DNA of 64,000 nucleotides from positions 310,001 through 374,000 of the forward strand of contig CAWBNG010000008.1 of NCBI GenBank assembly GCA_963790075.1, given 5' to 3'. Under the pieces are notes generated by a model, which was not told the origin of the DNA, did not search any database, and worked only from the letters and a program-made list of their open reading frames with translations. Within the stretch, counting starts at the first letter, position 1, and every line of letters starts with the position of its first letter. Positions 1 to 7,357 of this stretch are shown piece by piece. Source of the stretch: CAYOUV01 sp963790075. Lineage in GTDB: Bacteria; Chloroflexota; Anaerolineae; Anaerolineales; Villigracilaceae. The translations under genes were made by a program, and so were the position numbers.

Positions 1-111
1 GCAGATCACGCCTGAAATTACCTGACCGGGTGATGGTCGATTAATCTAGACAAAAGCACCTTTACATGGCAAAATTCCCGCCACGTAATTTAATCCTAGA
101 CAGGAGTTGAG

Positions 112-840
112 ATGAGCAAGAAACAAGATGTGCGCGAGAAACGACGCCGACAGCAGCGTAATCAGCGTGTGATCACAATTTCACTGGTAGTGGCTGGTGC
201 CCTTCTGATTGCCTTTGCGTTGATTTATCCAAGTTTGAAACCAGTTGGTCAGATTACTCCGATTACTCCGATTACACGACCGATGGTACAGGACAACACC
301 ATGGGCGATCCCAACGCACCGGTGCGGATTGATGAGTATTCCGATTTCCAATGTCCGTACTGCGATCGGTTTACCAAGGAAACGGAACCGCAGATTGACA
401 GTACTTATGTTGCGACCGGTAAAGTGTACTTTGTCTATCATTCGTTTGGGAATTGGATCGGGGCAGAATTGGCTGCTGCCGCGGAAGCGGCCTACTGTGC
501 CGGGGACCAGAATAAATTCTGGGAATATCACGATATGTTGTTCGCCAACCAGACCGGTGAGAATGTAGGTGATTTCACCGACCGCCGCCTGCAGGCTTTT
601 GCCGAGCAACTTGGCCTGAACATGGGTGATTTCAACGCCTGTTATAGTGCGGGCAAATATAAAACCCGTGTGGCACAGGACCAGGTCGATGGGCAACAGG
701 CTGGAGCGCAAGGCACCCCCTATTTCGTGGTCTCGTATACGCTGAATGGGCAGAAGCAAACCACACCGATTCCGGGCGCGGTGCCTTTCAGCGAGTTCCA
801 GAAGGCGATCGAAGACGGCTTGACCGCTGTCGGTCAGTAG
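112..840 (+). CDS. DsbA-family membrane-anchored thiol oxidoreductase
   Basis: This is a thioredoxin-fold protein of the DsbA/DSBA-like family, expected to form or isomerise disulfides in exported proteins. The 242-residue product has a basic N-terminus, one hydrophobic segment (about residues 20-39) that would anchor it with the catalytic domain outside, and the active site CPYC at residues 81-84. A GTP segment near residue 205 fits the cis-proline loop. The ATG follows a good ribosome binding site (CAGGAG at 101-106). The Thr-Pro-Ile repeat after the membrane anchor is a linker. It stands alone; the next gene is convergent. No VKOR or DsbB partner is visible. The family is certain; the substrate is unknown. 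Confidence 0.93.
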   Translation: MSKKQDVREKRRRQQRNQRVITISLVVAGALLIAFALIYPSLKPVGQITPITPITRPMVQDNTMGDPNAPVRIDEYSDFQCPYCDRFTKETEPQIDSTYVATGKVYFVYHSFGNWIGAELAAAAEAAYCAGDQNKFWEYHDMLFANQTGENVGDFTDRRLQAFAEQLGLNMGDFNACYSAGKYKTRVAQDQVDGQQAGAQGTPYFVVSYTLNGQKQTTPIPGAVPFSEFQKAIEDGLTAVGQ

Positions 841-853
841 AACGATAAGAGCG

Positions 854-883
854 AATTGGGCGGCTGAAACCAGCCGCCCAATT
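854..883. terminator. Bidirectional hairpin terminator
   Basis: A 12-bp inverted repeat (AATTGGGCGGCT and its complement) with a 6-nt loop is followed by an AT-rich tail. It lies between the convergent DsbA-like and DUF554 genes and abuts the stop of the latter. Confidence 0.8.
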
Positions 884-1585
884 TTATATTCCCCATATGG
901 ATAAAATCCACACGATCAAGGGCGCAATCGCCAGGGCCGGCAGGAAGTTGCCGGTGCGGATCTGCTTGATTTCGAGCAAACTGCTGATCGCCAGGCCGAT
1001 CAAGATGACGCCGCCCGCAGCGGTCAGTTCGTTCATCATGGCCGGTGTGACGATCGCATTCAGTTGAGCGGCCAGCAGGCTGATCCCGCCCTGGTAGGCC
1101 AGGATGATCAGGGTCGAAAACAGCACACCAATGCCCAGGGTCGAGGCGAAGGCCAGTGAGGCAAAACCGTCCAACACCGATTTGACGGCCAGCAGGCTGT
1201 AATCCCCGGTCAGGCCGTCCTGGATGGAGCCCAGGATGGTCATCGGGCCGACGCAAAAGAGCAGCGAGGCGGTCAGGAAGCCGCGGATAAAACGATTGCT
1301 GTCCGCATCGTTTTTGGAGAAGCGTTTCTCCAGCCAGGCTCCTAAATTTTGCAGCCCGTCCTCGATCCCCCACCATTCACCGAGCAGGGCACCGATCAGC
1401 AGCGCGCCCAGCACGATCAGCGGGTTTTCAGTCTTGAAGAACATCTGCATGCCGATTGCGGCGGTAAACAGTCCCATGCCGGAGACGATGGTTTGTTTGA
1501 GGCGTTCGGGCAGACGCGCGCCAAACAGGATGCCCAGCGTCCCGCCGATCAGCACGCTGATGGTGTTGAGAATGGTTCCGGTCAC
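884..1585 (-). CDS. DUF554 family membrane protein
   Basis: This is a polytopic inner-membrane protein of the DUF554 (YdfK-like) family, function unknown. The 233-residue product opens with TGTILNTISVLIGGTLGI, the glycine-rich signature of the family, and has about six to seven hydrophobic helices. I place the start at the GTG at 1585 rather than the ATG at 1654. The GTG overlaps the TGA of the upstream cobalamin adenosyltransferase gene (GTGA), and the longer reading adds a non-conserved basic stretch lying inside that gene. The overlap implies translational coupling. No functional link between the two families is obvious. Confidence 0.87.
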   Translation of the reverse strand: MTGTILNTISVLIGGTLGILFGARLPERLKQTIVSGMGLFTAAIGMQMFFKTENPLIVLGALLIGALLGEWWGIEDGLQNLGAWLEKRFSKNDADSNRFIRGFLTASLLFCVGPMTILGSIQDGLTGDYSLLAVKSVLDGFASLAFASTLGIGVLFSTLIILAYQGGISLLAAQLNAIVTPAMMNELTAAGGVILIGLAISSLLEIKQIRTGNFLPALAIAPLIVWILSIWGI

Positions 1586-2133
1586 GATGATTCCTTGGCG
1601 AAGGTGGTATCCCGCCCGGCTGCCTGGGTTTCGAGCAGTTCGAGCACGAAACACAGCGACGACAAGCGGTTCAGGTAGCGTTGTAGTTCAGGGTTGGTGA
1701 TTTCTTCACGGTCGAACAGTTCGACCACGCGCCGCTCAGCCCTGCGGACGATGGCACGCGCCAGCGAGAAGGCTGCTCCTGCGGGTGTGTCGCCTGGCAG
1801 GATGAACTCTTTGGGGAGCCTGACGACCTCGCTCAGGGTGTCGGTTTGGGTTTCGAGCCAGGTAACCCGCTGCGTGTCGATAGCGCGGAAGCGTTCCACA
1901 TTTTTGGGCGTAGCCGCAACCTCAGCCATCAGCTTGTAGAGATCGCGCTGGACTTCGGTCACGATGGACACCGTCTGCGCGGCCTGACTTTGTGAGCGGG
2001 CGACGCCCAGGGCTGCTGTGGCTTCGTCGAGCGCGCCAAGCGCCTCCATGCGGGGATGGTATTTGGGGACACGGCCCTCGCCCAGAAGTCCGGTTGAGCC
2101 GCCGTCACCGCTGCGTGTGTAGAAAGGGGACAT
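1582..2133 (-). CDS. pduO: PduO-type cob(I)alamin adenosyltransferase
   Basis: This enzyme transfers the adenosyl group of ATP to cob(I)alamin to make adenosylcobalamin. The 183-residue product has the N-terminal ATP-binding signature TRSGDGGSTGLL (residues 6-17) and the later AGAAFSLARAIVRRAERR helix typical of the PduO family. A longer reading to 2334 exists, but the conserved protein begins MSPFYTRSGDGG at the ATG at 2133. A TATAAT box ends 7 nt before that ATG and no Shine-Dalgarno is present, suggesting a leaderless transcript. There is therefore no room for a cobalamin riboswitch. It is coupled to the DUF554 gene downstream. Confidence 0.93.
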   Translation of the reverse strand: MSPFYTRSGDGGSTGLLGEGRVPKYHPRMEALGALDEATAALGVARSQSQAAQTVSIVTEVQRDLYKLMAEVAATPKNVERFRAIDTQRVTWLETQTDTLSEVVRLPKEFILPGDTPAGAAFSLARAIVRRAERRVVELFDREEITNPELQRYLNRLSSLCFVLELLETQAAGRDTTFAKESS

Positions 2134-2140
2134 AAATCCA

Positions 2141-2146
2141 ATTATA
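2141..2146 (-). promoter_or_regulatory. -10 box giving a probable leaderless pduO mRNA
   Basis: A perfect TATAAT ends 7 nt upstream of the pduO ATG, so transcription should start at or next to the A of the start codon. The -35 region is weak. Confidence 0.55.
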
Positions 2147-2214
2147 ATCAGATTTGTCCGGTCATTTAAATGTATCAGTTTAATTTGATGTTCTCCCAAT
2201 CCTGGAGATAAAAA

Positions 2215-2325
2215 ATGAAAATAAAAGCCCTGCCGGCAAGCTGCTTGGAACACCTTCCGCTGTTTTTTTGCGATCCTGGTCATAGTGGCAATGCAGGTCG
2301 TAACTCTCATCTGGACTTTAAATAA
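2215..2325 (+). CDS. Possible 36-residue upstream ORF
   Basis: An ATG preceded by GGAG at suitable spacing opens a 36-codon frame whose TAA ends one base before the ATG of the next gene. The peptide (begins MKIKALPASCLEH) matches nothing I recognise. It could be a leader peptide coupling translation of the Het-C-like gene, or chance. An alternative frame across 2267-2320 is hydrophobic and could instead be an N-terminal membrane segment of the downstream protein read from the GTG at 2285. Confidence 0.25.
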   Translation: MKIKALPASCLEHLPLFFCDPGHSGNAGRNSHLDFK

Positions 2326-2326
2326 A

Positions 2327-2950
2327 ATGCTCACGCCCCTTCACCGCCAGATCACGGTCGCAGCACTGGAAGACCTGTTCAGTAAAAAAACCCTAGAGAT
2401 CATCATTACCGCCAATCTGGGTCAGGATGCTTTGCGCAGGCAGGTCGGCCACGACGAATTTCATTTCGACAACAATGCCTTCGACAAATCTTACACATAC
2501 ATTGAAGCACAGCGGAATATGATCCTCCCTGCGTTGGAGCACGCCGATCCGGTTTCTGCCTGGCAGGCTTTCGGACGGCTGACGCATACCGCGCAGGATT
2601 TTTACGCCCACAGCAATTACATTGCATTGTGGATGTCCCGTTATGCACAGCCGGCGCTTCCGACTCCCGAACAGGTCGATCCGCTGGACCCGGAATTGAT
2701 CCAAAGCCCAATGCTGCAATCCGGGAAGCTGTACTACCCGTTGGAAGTGTTGAGCTTTATTCCGGGTCTCAAGCGTTTGGTCCTGCCCTTGCTGCCACAC
2801 GATTCGCACGCCTGGATGAATCTGGACGATCCGTCCTGTGGGCGGGCCTTTCCTTACGCCTTCCAGGCGGCGGTCAAGCGCACCCGGCACGAATACGATC
2901 TGGTCTCGTTACAGTTGATGCCTGAGACGCGCGCACTATTCCTTGGATAA
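2327..2950 (+). CDS. Het-C / zinc-dependent phospholipase C-like protein
   Basis: The 207-residue product contains LTHTAQDFYAHSNYIAL, a histidine/aspartate-rich helix typical of the Het-C and S1/P1-nuclease-phospholipase C-like all-alpha metal-binding fold, together with further His residues in HDEFHFDN. This suggests a Zn-dependent hydrolase-like protein, but the substrate is unknown. I prefer the ATG at 2327 (MLTPLHRQ); a GTG at 2285 would add a hydrophobic N-terminus that could be a membrane anchor. It has no co-directional partner within 50 bp except the possible upstream small ORF, and yqeY follows with its own promoter. Confidence 0.6.
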   Translation: MLTPLHRQITVAALEDLFSKKTLEIIITANLGQDALRRQVGHDEFHFDNNAFDKSYTYIEAQRNMILPALEHADPVSAWQAFGRLTHTAQDFYAHSNYIALWMSRYAQPALPTPEQVDPLDPELIQSPMLQSGKLYYPLEVLSFIPGLKRLVLPLLPHDSHAWMNLDDPSCGRAFPYAFQAAVKRTRHEYDLVSLQLMPETRALFLG

Positions 2951-2993
2951 ACAAGAAACTGTGTTTGCAGGTAAGTGAAAGAGGGCCTTCGGG

Positions 2994-2999
2994 TATAAT
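2994..2999 (+). promoter_or_regulatory. -10 box giving a probable leaderless yqeY mRNA
   Basis: A perfect TATAAT lies 7 nt before the ATG of yqeY and no Shine-Dalgarno is present. It would drive the whole yqeY-pgpH-ybeY-dgkA-endonuclease run. Confidence 0.6.
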
Positions 3000-3006
3000 C
3001 TGAAAT

Positions 3007-3453
3007 ATGGACACGAAAACTCAACTAGACAACGCTCTCAAGGATGCCATGCGCGCCGGTGACGATGTGCGCAGGCGCACTATTCGAATGGTCATGGCAG
3101 CCATCAAACAGGCTGAAGTGGATCGACAAACCAAACTGGATGAAATGGCTGTGATTGCCATCCTGCAGAAGGAGATCAAGTCCCGCCGCGAATCTTTGGA
3201 AGAGGCCCAAAAAGCCAATCGTCCGGACTTGGCAGAAGCCGCCCAGGCAGAGATCACCGTGCTCGATGCCTTTCTACCCGAAGCCATGGGTGCAGACGAA
3301 CTGCGTGTTCTGGCAGCAGCCGCGATTGCAGAGGTGGATGCCTCTTCTCTGGCGGATATGGGCAAGGTGATGAAGGCCTTGATACCACGCGTGGCTGGTC
3401 GTGCGCCCGGGGACCAGATCAGCCAGGTCGTACGGGAAATGCTTCAGAAGTAA
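3007..3453 (+). CDS. yqeY: GatB/YqeY domain protein
   Basis: This 148-residue protein is a stand-alone YqeY domain, the helical tRNA-binding tail also found in GatB of the Asp-tRNA(Asn)/Glu-tRNA(Gln) amidotransferase. It has the usual N-terminal helix (LKDAMRAGDDVRRRTIRMV), the long charged central helix and the C-terminal MGKVMKALIPRVAGRAPG motif. The family is widespread and tRNA-related, but the stand-alone version has no fixed assignment. It is the first gene of a tight co-directional run; pgpH begins 9 bp after its stop. Full length. Confidence 0.93.
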   Translation: MDTKTQLDNALKDAMRAGDDVRRRTIRMVMAAIKQAEVDRQTKLDEMAVIAILQKEIKSRRESLEEAQKANRPDLAEAAQAEITVLDAFLPEAMGADELRVLAAAAIAEVDASSLADMGKVMKALIPRVAGRAPGDQISQVVREMLQK

Positions 3454-3462
3454 ATCCTGCGG

Positions 3463-5595
3463 ATGGACCTAACTCTACAACCAGAGCGCCGCCCCAATCG
3501 GATTGCTGTCCTGCAAACTTTTCTACTGATTTGCACGGCGGTCTTGGCGTATGCCAGCCTGGTGTTGCCTCTGGCTTTAAGGCCGCAGGCTCTTCCGCTC
3601 AAAGTGGGGGATGTAGCGCCGCGGAATTACCAGGCCCCGAAGGATGTTGAGTACGTCAGCGAAGTGCGGACGGAGGATGCGCGCCAGGCGGCTGGGCGTG
3701 CTGTCTCGCCTGTCTACGCTCCGGCTGATCCATCTATCGCTCGCCATCAGATTGAACGTCTCCGGACCACCCTGCAATACATTTCCATGGTTCGCGAGGA
3801 CACGTTCGCTACTCCCGATCAGAAGCAATCCGATTTGGCGGCCTTGAGTGATGTTACTCTCCAACCTGAGACGGTTGACAGTTTGCTGGCATTATCGTCC
3901 ACGCGTTGGGATGCGATCCAGCAGGAAGCCTTGAGCGTGCTCGAACAAGTCATGCGCACTACGATCCGCGAGAATGAACTTGAATCCATTCGCCGGAACG
4001 TGCCCTCGCTGGTCAGCCTGGCTTTAAGCGAGGATCAGGCCAAACTGGTTGCTGAACTGGTAAAAGCCTTTATTGTTCCCAATAGCCTGTATAGCCAAGA
4101 GCTGACCGATGCTGCCCGTCAGGCTGCGCGTGACGCCATTCAACCGGTCGTGCAAACCTACAAAGCTGGCGAGACCGTTGTTCAGGGTGGGCAGATTATT
4201 ACTCCTGCTGATCATGAAGCGCTGCAGCAACTGGGTCTGATTCAATCCAGCCGGCAGTGGCAGGATTACCTGGGAGCCGGCGCTTTGGTTGCGTTATCCG
4301 CTGTGTTTGTCTGGTTGTACTTCATGCGCCGGCGCCCGGCGATTCTCAACGATAACCGCAGTTTGATCCTGATCGCTGTAATTTTCCTGGTTTTCTTGGC
4401 GGGCGCGCGGCTGACCATTCCGGACAGAACGGTTATGCCATATCTTTACCCAATTGCAGCTTTCGGCTTGCTGGTTGCTACCTTATTCGGCCAGGATATC
4501 GGCCTGATTCTCTCGTTGGTTATCTGTGTGTTGGCTGCTTACGGTCTGCCAAATACGCTCGATCTGACCCCATATTACCTGCTGGCGTCCATGTGCAGCA
4601 TCCTTGTCTTGGGACCAGCGCGCCGGGTATGGACCTTCTTCCGGGCCGGGATGGCCGTTGCCGGCGCAGGGGCAGCGATGGTCCTGGCTTACCGGATTCC
4701 CTTCACGCAGATCGATTGGATCGGTATGGCAACTTTGATCGGTGCGGCAGCGTTCAATGGGATTGCTTCAGCCAGTATCACCTTGCTTTTACAATACTTT
4801 TTGGCACAAACCCTCGGGTTAACCACTGCATTGCAATTGCTGGAGATCTCCCGTCCCGATTTTCCGCTGATGCAATTATTCTTGCGCAATGCACCGGGAA
4901 CGTATCAGCACAGCCTTCAGGTCGCCAATCTGGCCGAGCAGGCTGCCGAACGCATCGGTGCAGATGCCTTGTTGGTCCGAGTTGGGGCGACTTTCCACGA
5001 TATCGGAAAAGCCTTGAATCCATCCTTCTTCATCGAGAATCAAGCAGCAGGCGCCATCAATACCCACCAGGACCTTGATCCGGCCGAGAGTTCCGCAACC
5101 ATCGTGCGTCACGTGCTGGACGGGGTTGGGCTGGCCCGTAAATACCGTTTGCCCAAACGGATTGACGATTTTATCCTGCAACACCACGGCACGTTGATCA
5201 CACGTTACCAATACAATCAAGCAATTGAGGCCGTGGGCGGAGATTCGTCCAAGGTTGACGTCGATAAATTCCGTTATCCAGGACCAGCACCGCTCTCGCG
5301 CGAAACGGCCTTGTTGATGCTGGCGGATGGCGCCGAGGCCCGCGCCCGTGCCGAACGTCCCAAGGACGAGGATGAACTGCGGAACTTAATTCGCAGCGTG
5401 ATCGAGACAGCCCAGAAAGCCGGTCAGTTGGATAATACGCGCCTGACTCTGCGCGACCTGAACCTGGTGGCCGAGTCATTTGTGACCACCCTGCGAGGTT
5501 CTTATCATCCACGCATCCAGTATCCCAAAAACAATACCAAACCGGTAGATCAGGATGCGCCCACTGTTTCGACAAAATCCAGTCAAGACAAATGA
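3463..5595 (+). CDS. pgpH: 7TMR-HD protein, PgpH-type c-di-AMP phosphodiesterase
   Basis: PgpH-family proteins hydrolyse c-di-AMP to pApA. The 710-residue product has the expected order: one N-terminal membrane helix, an extracytoplasmic 7TMR-HDED-like domain (about 45-260), a seven-helix membrane region (about 265-475) and a cytoplasmic HDIG domain. Metal ligands are visible as YQHSLQ near 481, FHDIGK (HD near 512) and a later QHHGT. Its stop overlaps the ATG of ybeY (ATGA), an arrangement common in Gram-positive-type bacteria. The window contains no recognisable c-di-AMP cyclase, but four PstA/DarA-like domains occur at 27.7-30.5 kb. Enzyme class is well supported; nucleotide specificity is inferred from the family. 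Confidence 0.92.
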   Translation: MDLTLQPERRPNRIAVLQTFLLICTAVLAYASLVLPLALRPQALPLKVGDVAPRNYQAPKDVEYVSEVRTEDARQAAGRAVSPVYAPADPSIARHQIERLRTTLQYISMVREDTFATPDQKQSDLAALSDVTLQPETVDSLLALSSTRWDAIQQEALSVLEQVMRTTIRENELESIRRNVPSLVSLALSEDQAKLVAELVKAFIVPNSLYSQELTDAARQAARDAIQPVVQTYKAGETVVQGGQIITPADHEALQQLGLIQSSRQWQDYLGAGALVALSAVFVWLYFMRRRPAILNDNRSLILIAVIFLVFLAGARLTIPDRTVMPYLYPIAAFGLLVATLFGQDIGLILSLVICVLAAYGLPNTLDLTPYYLLASMCSILVLGPARRVWTFFRAGMAVAGAGAAMVLAYRIPFTQIDWIGMATLIGAAAFNGIASASITLLLQYFLAQTLGLTTALQLLEISRPDFPLMQLFLRNAPGTYQHSLQVANLAEQAAERIGADALLVRVGATFHDIGKALNPSFFIENQAAGAINTHQDLDPAESSATIVRHVLDGVGLARKYRLPKRIDDFILQHHGTLITRYQYNQAIEAVGGDSSKVDVDKFRYPGPAPLSRETALLMLADGAEARARAERPKDEDELRNLIRSVIETAQKAGQLDNTRLTLRDLNLVAESFVTTLRGSYHPRIQYPKNNTKPVDQDAPTVSTKSSQDK

Positions 5596-6047
5596 TCCAT
5601 ATCGAAACCAACCGGTCCATTCAACAGACAGTTCCGATTGAATTGTTAAGAGGCGCCGCACTGACCGCGCTGGAGCAGCAGTCGGCCTCTGTCGATGCGG
5701 ATTTGACCATCGTTTTAACGGACGACGATCAAATCCGCGAACTCAACCGCGACTATCTGGGTCTGGACAACCCGACGGATGTGCTTTCCTTTCCGGCGCA
5801 AGAAATCGACCCGGAAACAGGCGTGCCGTATCTGGGCGATATTCTCATTTCACTCCCGCGCGCAACGGAACAGGCGCGCATTGCCGGCCATACACTTGCA
5901 GCAGAGGCGCAGTTATTGGTTGTACACGGTATCCTGCATCTGCTCGGACACGACCATGCCGAGACCGAAGAAAAAGCTAAAATGTGGACCGCGCAAGCCG
6001 AAGTATTGGAAAGACTCGGGTTGGGCGGAATTAAAATCCAGGATTAG
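5592..6047 (+). CDS. ybeY: Endoribonuclease YbeY (16S rRNA maturation)
   Basis: YbeY is a zinc-dependent endoribonuclease needed for 16S rRNA 3' maturation and ribosome quality control. The 151-residue product has the diagnostic zinc motif HGILHLLGHDH, with ligands at residues 112, 116 and 122, and the upstream LNRDYLGLDNPTDVLSF signature. Its ATG overlaps the pgpH stop (ATGA). The diacylglycerol kinase gene starts immediately after its TAG. The pgpH-ybeY-dgkA order is conserved in many Gram-positive-type bacteria, which supports both neighbours. Confidence 0.96.
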   Translation: MIHIETNRSIQQTVPIELLRGAALTALEQQSASVDADLTIVLTDDDQIRELNRDYLGLDNPTDVLSFPAQEIDPETGVPYLGDILISLPRATEQARIAGHTLAAEAQLLVVHGILHLLGHDHAETEEKAKMWTAQAEVLERLGLGGIKIQD

Positions 6048-6048
6048 T

Positions 6049-6435
6049 GTGCATCAGTTCATCCTGTCCCGCCTGCGTTCTTTCGGAAATGCCTTTCGCG
6101 GCTGGTGGTATGTCATCCGCACCCAGCAGAATGCCTGGATTCATGCCGTTATTACGACTGGTGTGGTGATCGTCGGTTTGTGGCTGCGACTCCCCGCGCG
6201 CGATTGGGCGGTGTTGCTGTTGACGATCTCGATGGTCTGGGCGGCGGAGTTTGTCAATACGGCCATCGAAGCTGTGGTTGATTTAGCTAGCCCGGCAAAA
6301 CACCCGCTGGCCAAAGTGGGCAAGGATGTAGGCGCGGCGGCTGTATTGATTGCGGCACTGGCCGCGATATGCGTTGGCTTATTGATCATGGGTCCGCCTT
6401 TGTGGGCGCGAATTTCTCCCTGGTTTGGATTTTAG
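6049..6435 (+). CDS. dgkA: Diacylglycerol / undecaprenol kinase family protein
   Basis: DgkA-family kinases phosphorylate diacylglycerol or undecaprenol in the membrane, feeding lipid carrier recycling for cell-wall synthesis. The 128-residue product has three predicted membrane helices and the signature EFVNTAIEAVVDL (about residues 66-78). A longer in-frame reading begins inside ybeY at 5779, but its first 90 residues are ybeY sequence read in another frame. I therefore choose the GTG at 6049, directly after the ybeY stop, giving normal family length. Translation is probably coupled. In Gram-positive-type genomes this position usually encodes undecaprenol kinase. Confidence 0.9.
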   Translation: MHQFILSRLRSFGNAFRGWWYVIRTQQNAWIHAVITTGVVIVGLWLRLPARDWAVLLLTISMVWAAEFVNTAIEAVVDLASPAKHPLAKVGKDVGAAAVLIAALAAICVGLLIMGPPLWARISPWFGF

Positions 6436-6445
6436 AGAGGTAGAT

Positions 6446-7300
6446 ATGACTCTTTCGTTTCGATTTGGTACTGTGGGTGCGCCGATCAAGACTCCCAAAA
6501 AGCCGGGCGGCAGCGTTGGCGCGGTATTGTTCAGCAGTGAAATCGGCTTGCATGCGCTTGAGCTGGGCTGGGTACGCTCCGTGCGCGTCAGCGAAGAAAC
6601 CTGTGCAGCAATCCAGGAAGCCGCTGGCGATGCGGATGTGCAGGTCAGCGTGCACGCGCCATACTTCATCAATTTAAATGCGGATAGTGAGGAGTGGCCC
6701 AAGTCGCGCCAGCGTTTAATGGACGCGGCTCATTTCGGAAACCTGGCCGGTGCGACTGACATCATTTTTCATCCCGGCTCGTATTTTGGCAATGACCCGG
6801 CGGATGTATTGAAAGTCGCCATTCCGCGTTTGCATGCGTGTGTGGAAGAATTACGGGTGGCGGACAACCCGGTCACCTTGCGGCCGGAGACGATGGGTAA
6901 GTCAGCCATGCTGGGTTCGCTCGACGACACGCTCAAAATGGCCGAGGCCATTCCCGGTGTGGAACCCTGCCTGGACTTTGCCCACCTGCACGCCCGACCT
7001 GGCGATGGCTCGATGAATACTTTCGAAGAGTGGAGCCAGGCGTTGCAAGCGTATCAGGCTTCCCTGGGAAAAGATGCGCTCAAACGCCTGCACATTCACA
7101 TGTCAGGCATCGAATATTCCGATAAGGGTGAGCGCAACCACCTGCCAATTGCCGAGGCTGACATCGATCTGGACGCCCTTTTACGAGCCCTGCACAAGTT
7201 CGATTGTGGAGGGCGCATCCTGTGCGAAAGCCCGATCATGGAAGAAGACGCGCTGAACATGAAGCAGGCCTGGATGAAGCGCAGCGGCGAAAAAGAATAA
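6446..7300 (+). CDS. AP endonuclease family 2 (endonuclease IV-like) TIM barrel
   Basis: The 284-residue product resembles endonuclease IV (Nfo), which cleaves DNA at abasic sites using three Zn ions. Supporting segments are VSVHAPYFINL near the N-terminus, IFHPGSYFG, LRPETMGK, LDFAHLHAR and LHIHMSGIEYS, each placing His, Glu or Asp where the metal cluster is expected. The ATG at 6446 follows a clear AGAGAGG ribosome binding site; an upstream ATG at 6425 lies inside dgkA. It is the last gene of the yqeY run and ends at a strong hairpin. Sugar isomerase-like TIM barrels share the fold, but the His-rich motifs fit Nfo better. Confidence 0.82.
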   Translation: MTLSFRFGTVGAPIKTPKKPGGSVGAVLFSSEIGLHALELGWVRSVRVSEETCAAIQEAAGDADVQVSVHAPYFINLNADSEEWPKSRQRLMDAAHFGNLAGATDIIFHPGSYFGNDPADVLKVAIPRLHACVEELRVADNPVTLRPETMGKSAMLGSLDDTLKMAEAIPGVEPCLDFAHLHARPGDGSMNTFEEWSQALQAYQASLGKDALKRLHIHMSGIEYSDKGERNHLPIAEADIDLDALLRALHKFDCGGRILCESPIMEEDALNMKQAWMKRSGEKE

Positions 7301-7304
7301 ATAA

Positions 7305-7331
7305 AGTGCGGACGGAATTTTCGTCCGCACT
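7305..7331. terminator. Hairpin terminator
   Basis: Perfect 10-bp arms (AGTGCGGACG and complement) with a 7-nt loop, followed by a T-rich stretch. It separates the endonuclease gene from the convergent broken membrane-protein gene. Confidence 0.8.
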
Positions 7332-7357
7332 CTGGTTTTGTGGAAGCAGTGATCTGC

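Noticed and set aside
240..280. Short tandem repeat ATTACTCCG
   Set aside because: It encodes the Thr-Pro-Ile linker of the DsbA-like protein.
2134..2214. Possible cobalamin riboswitch upstream of pduO
   Set aside because: The TATAAT box ends 7 nt before the ATG, leaving no leader, and no B12-box is visible.
5198..5620. 140-codon minus-strand open frame over the end of pgpH
   Set aside because: Antisense to the conserved HD domain of pgpH; no coding signature of its own.
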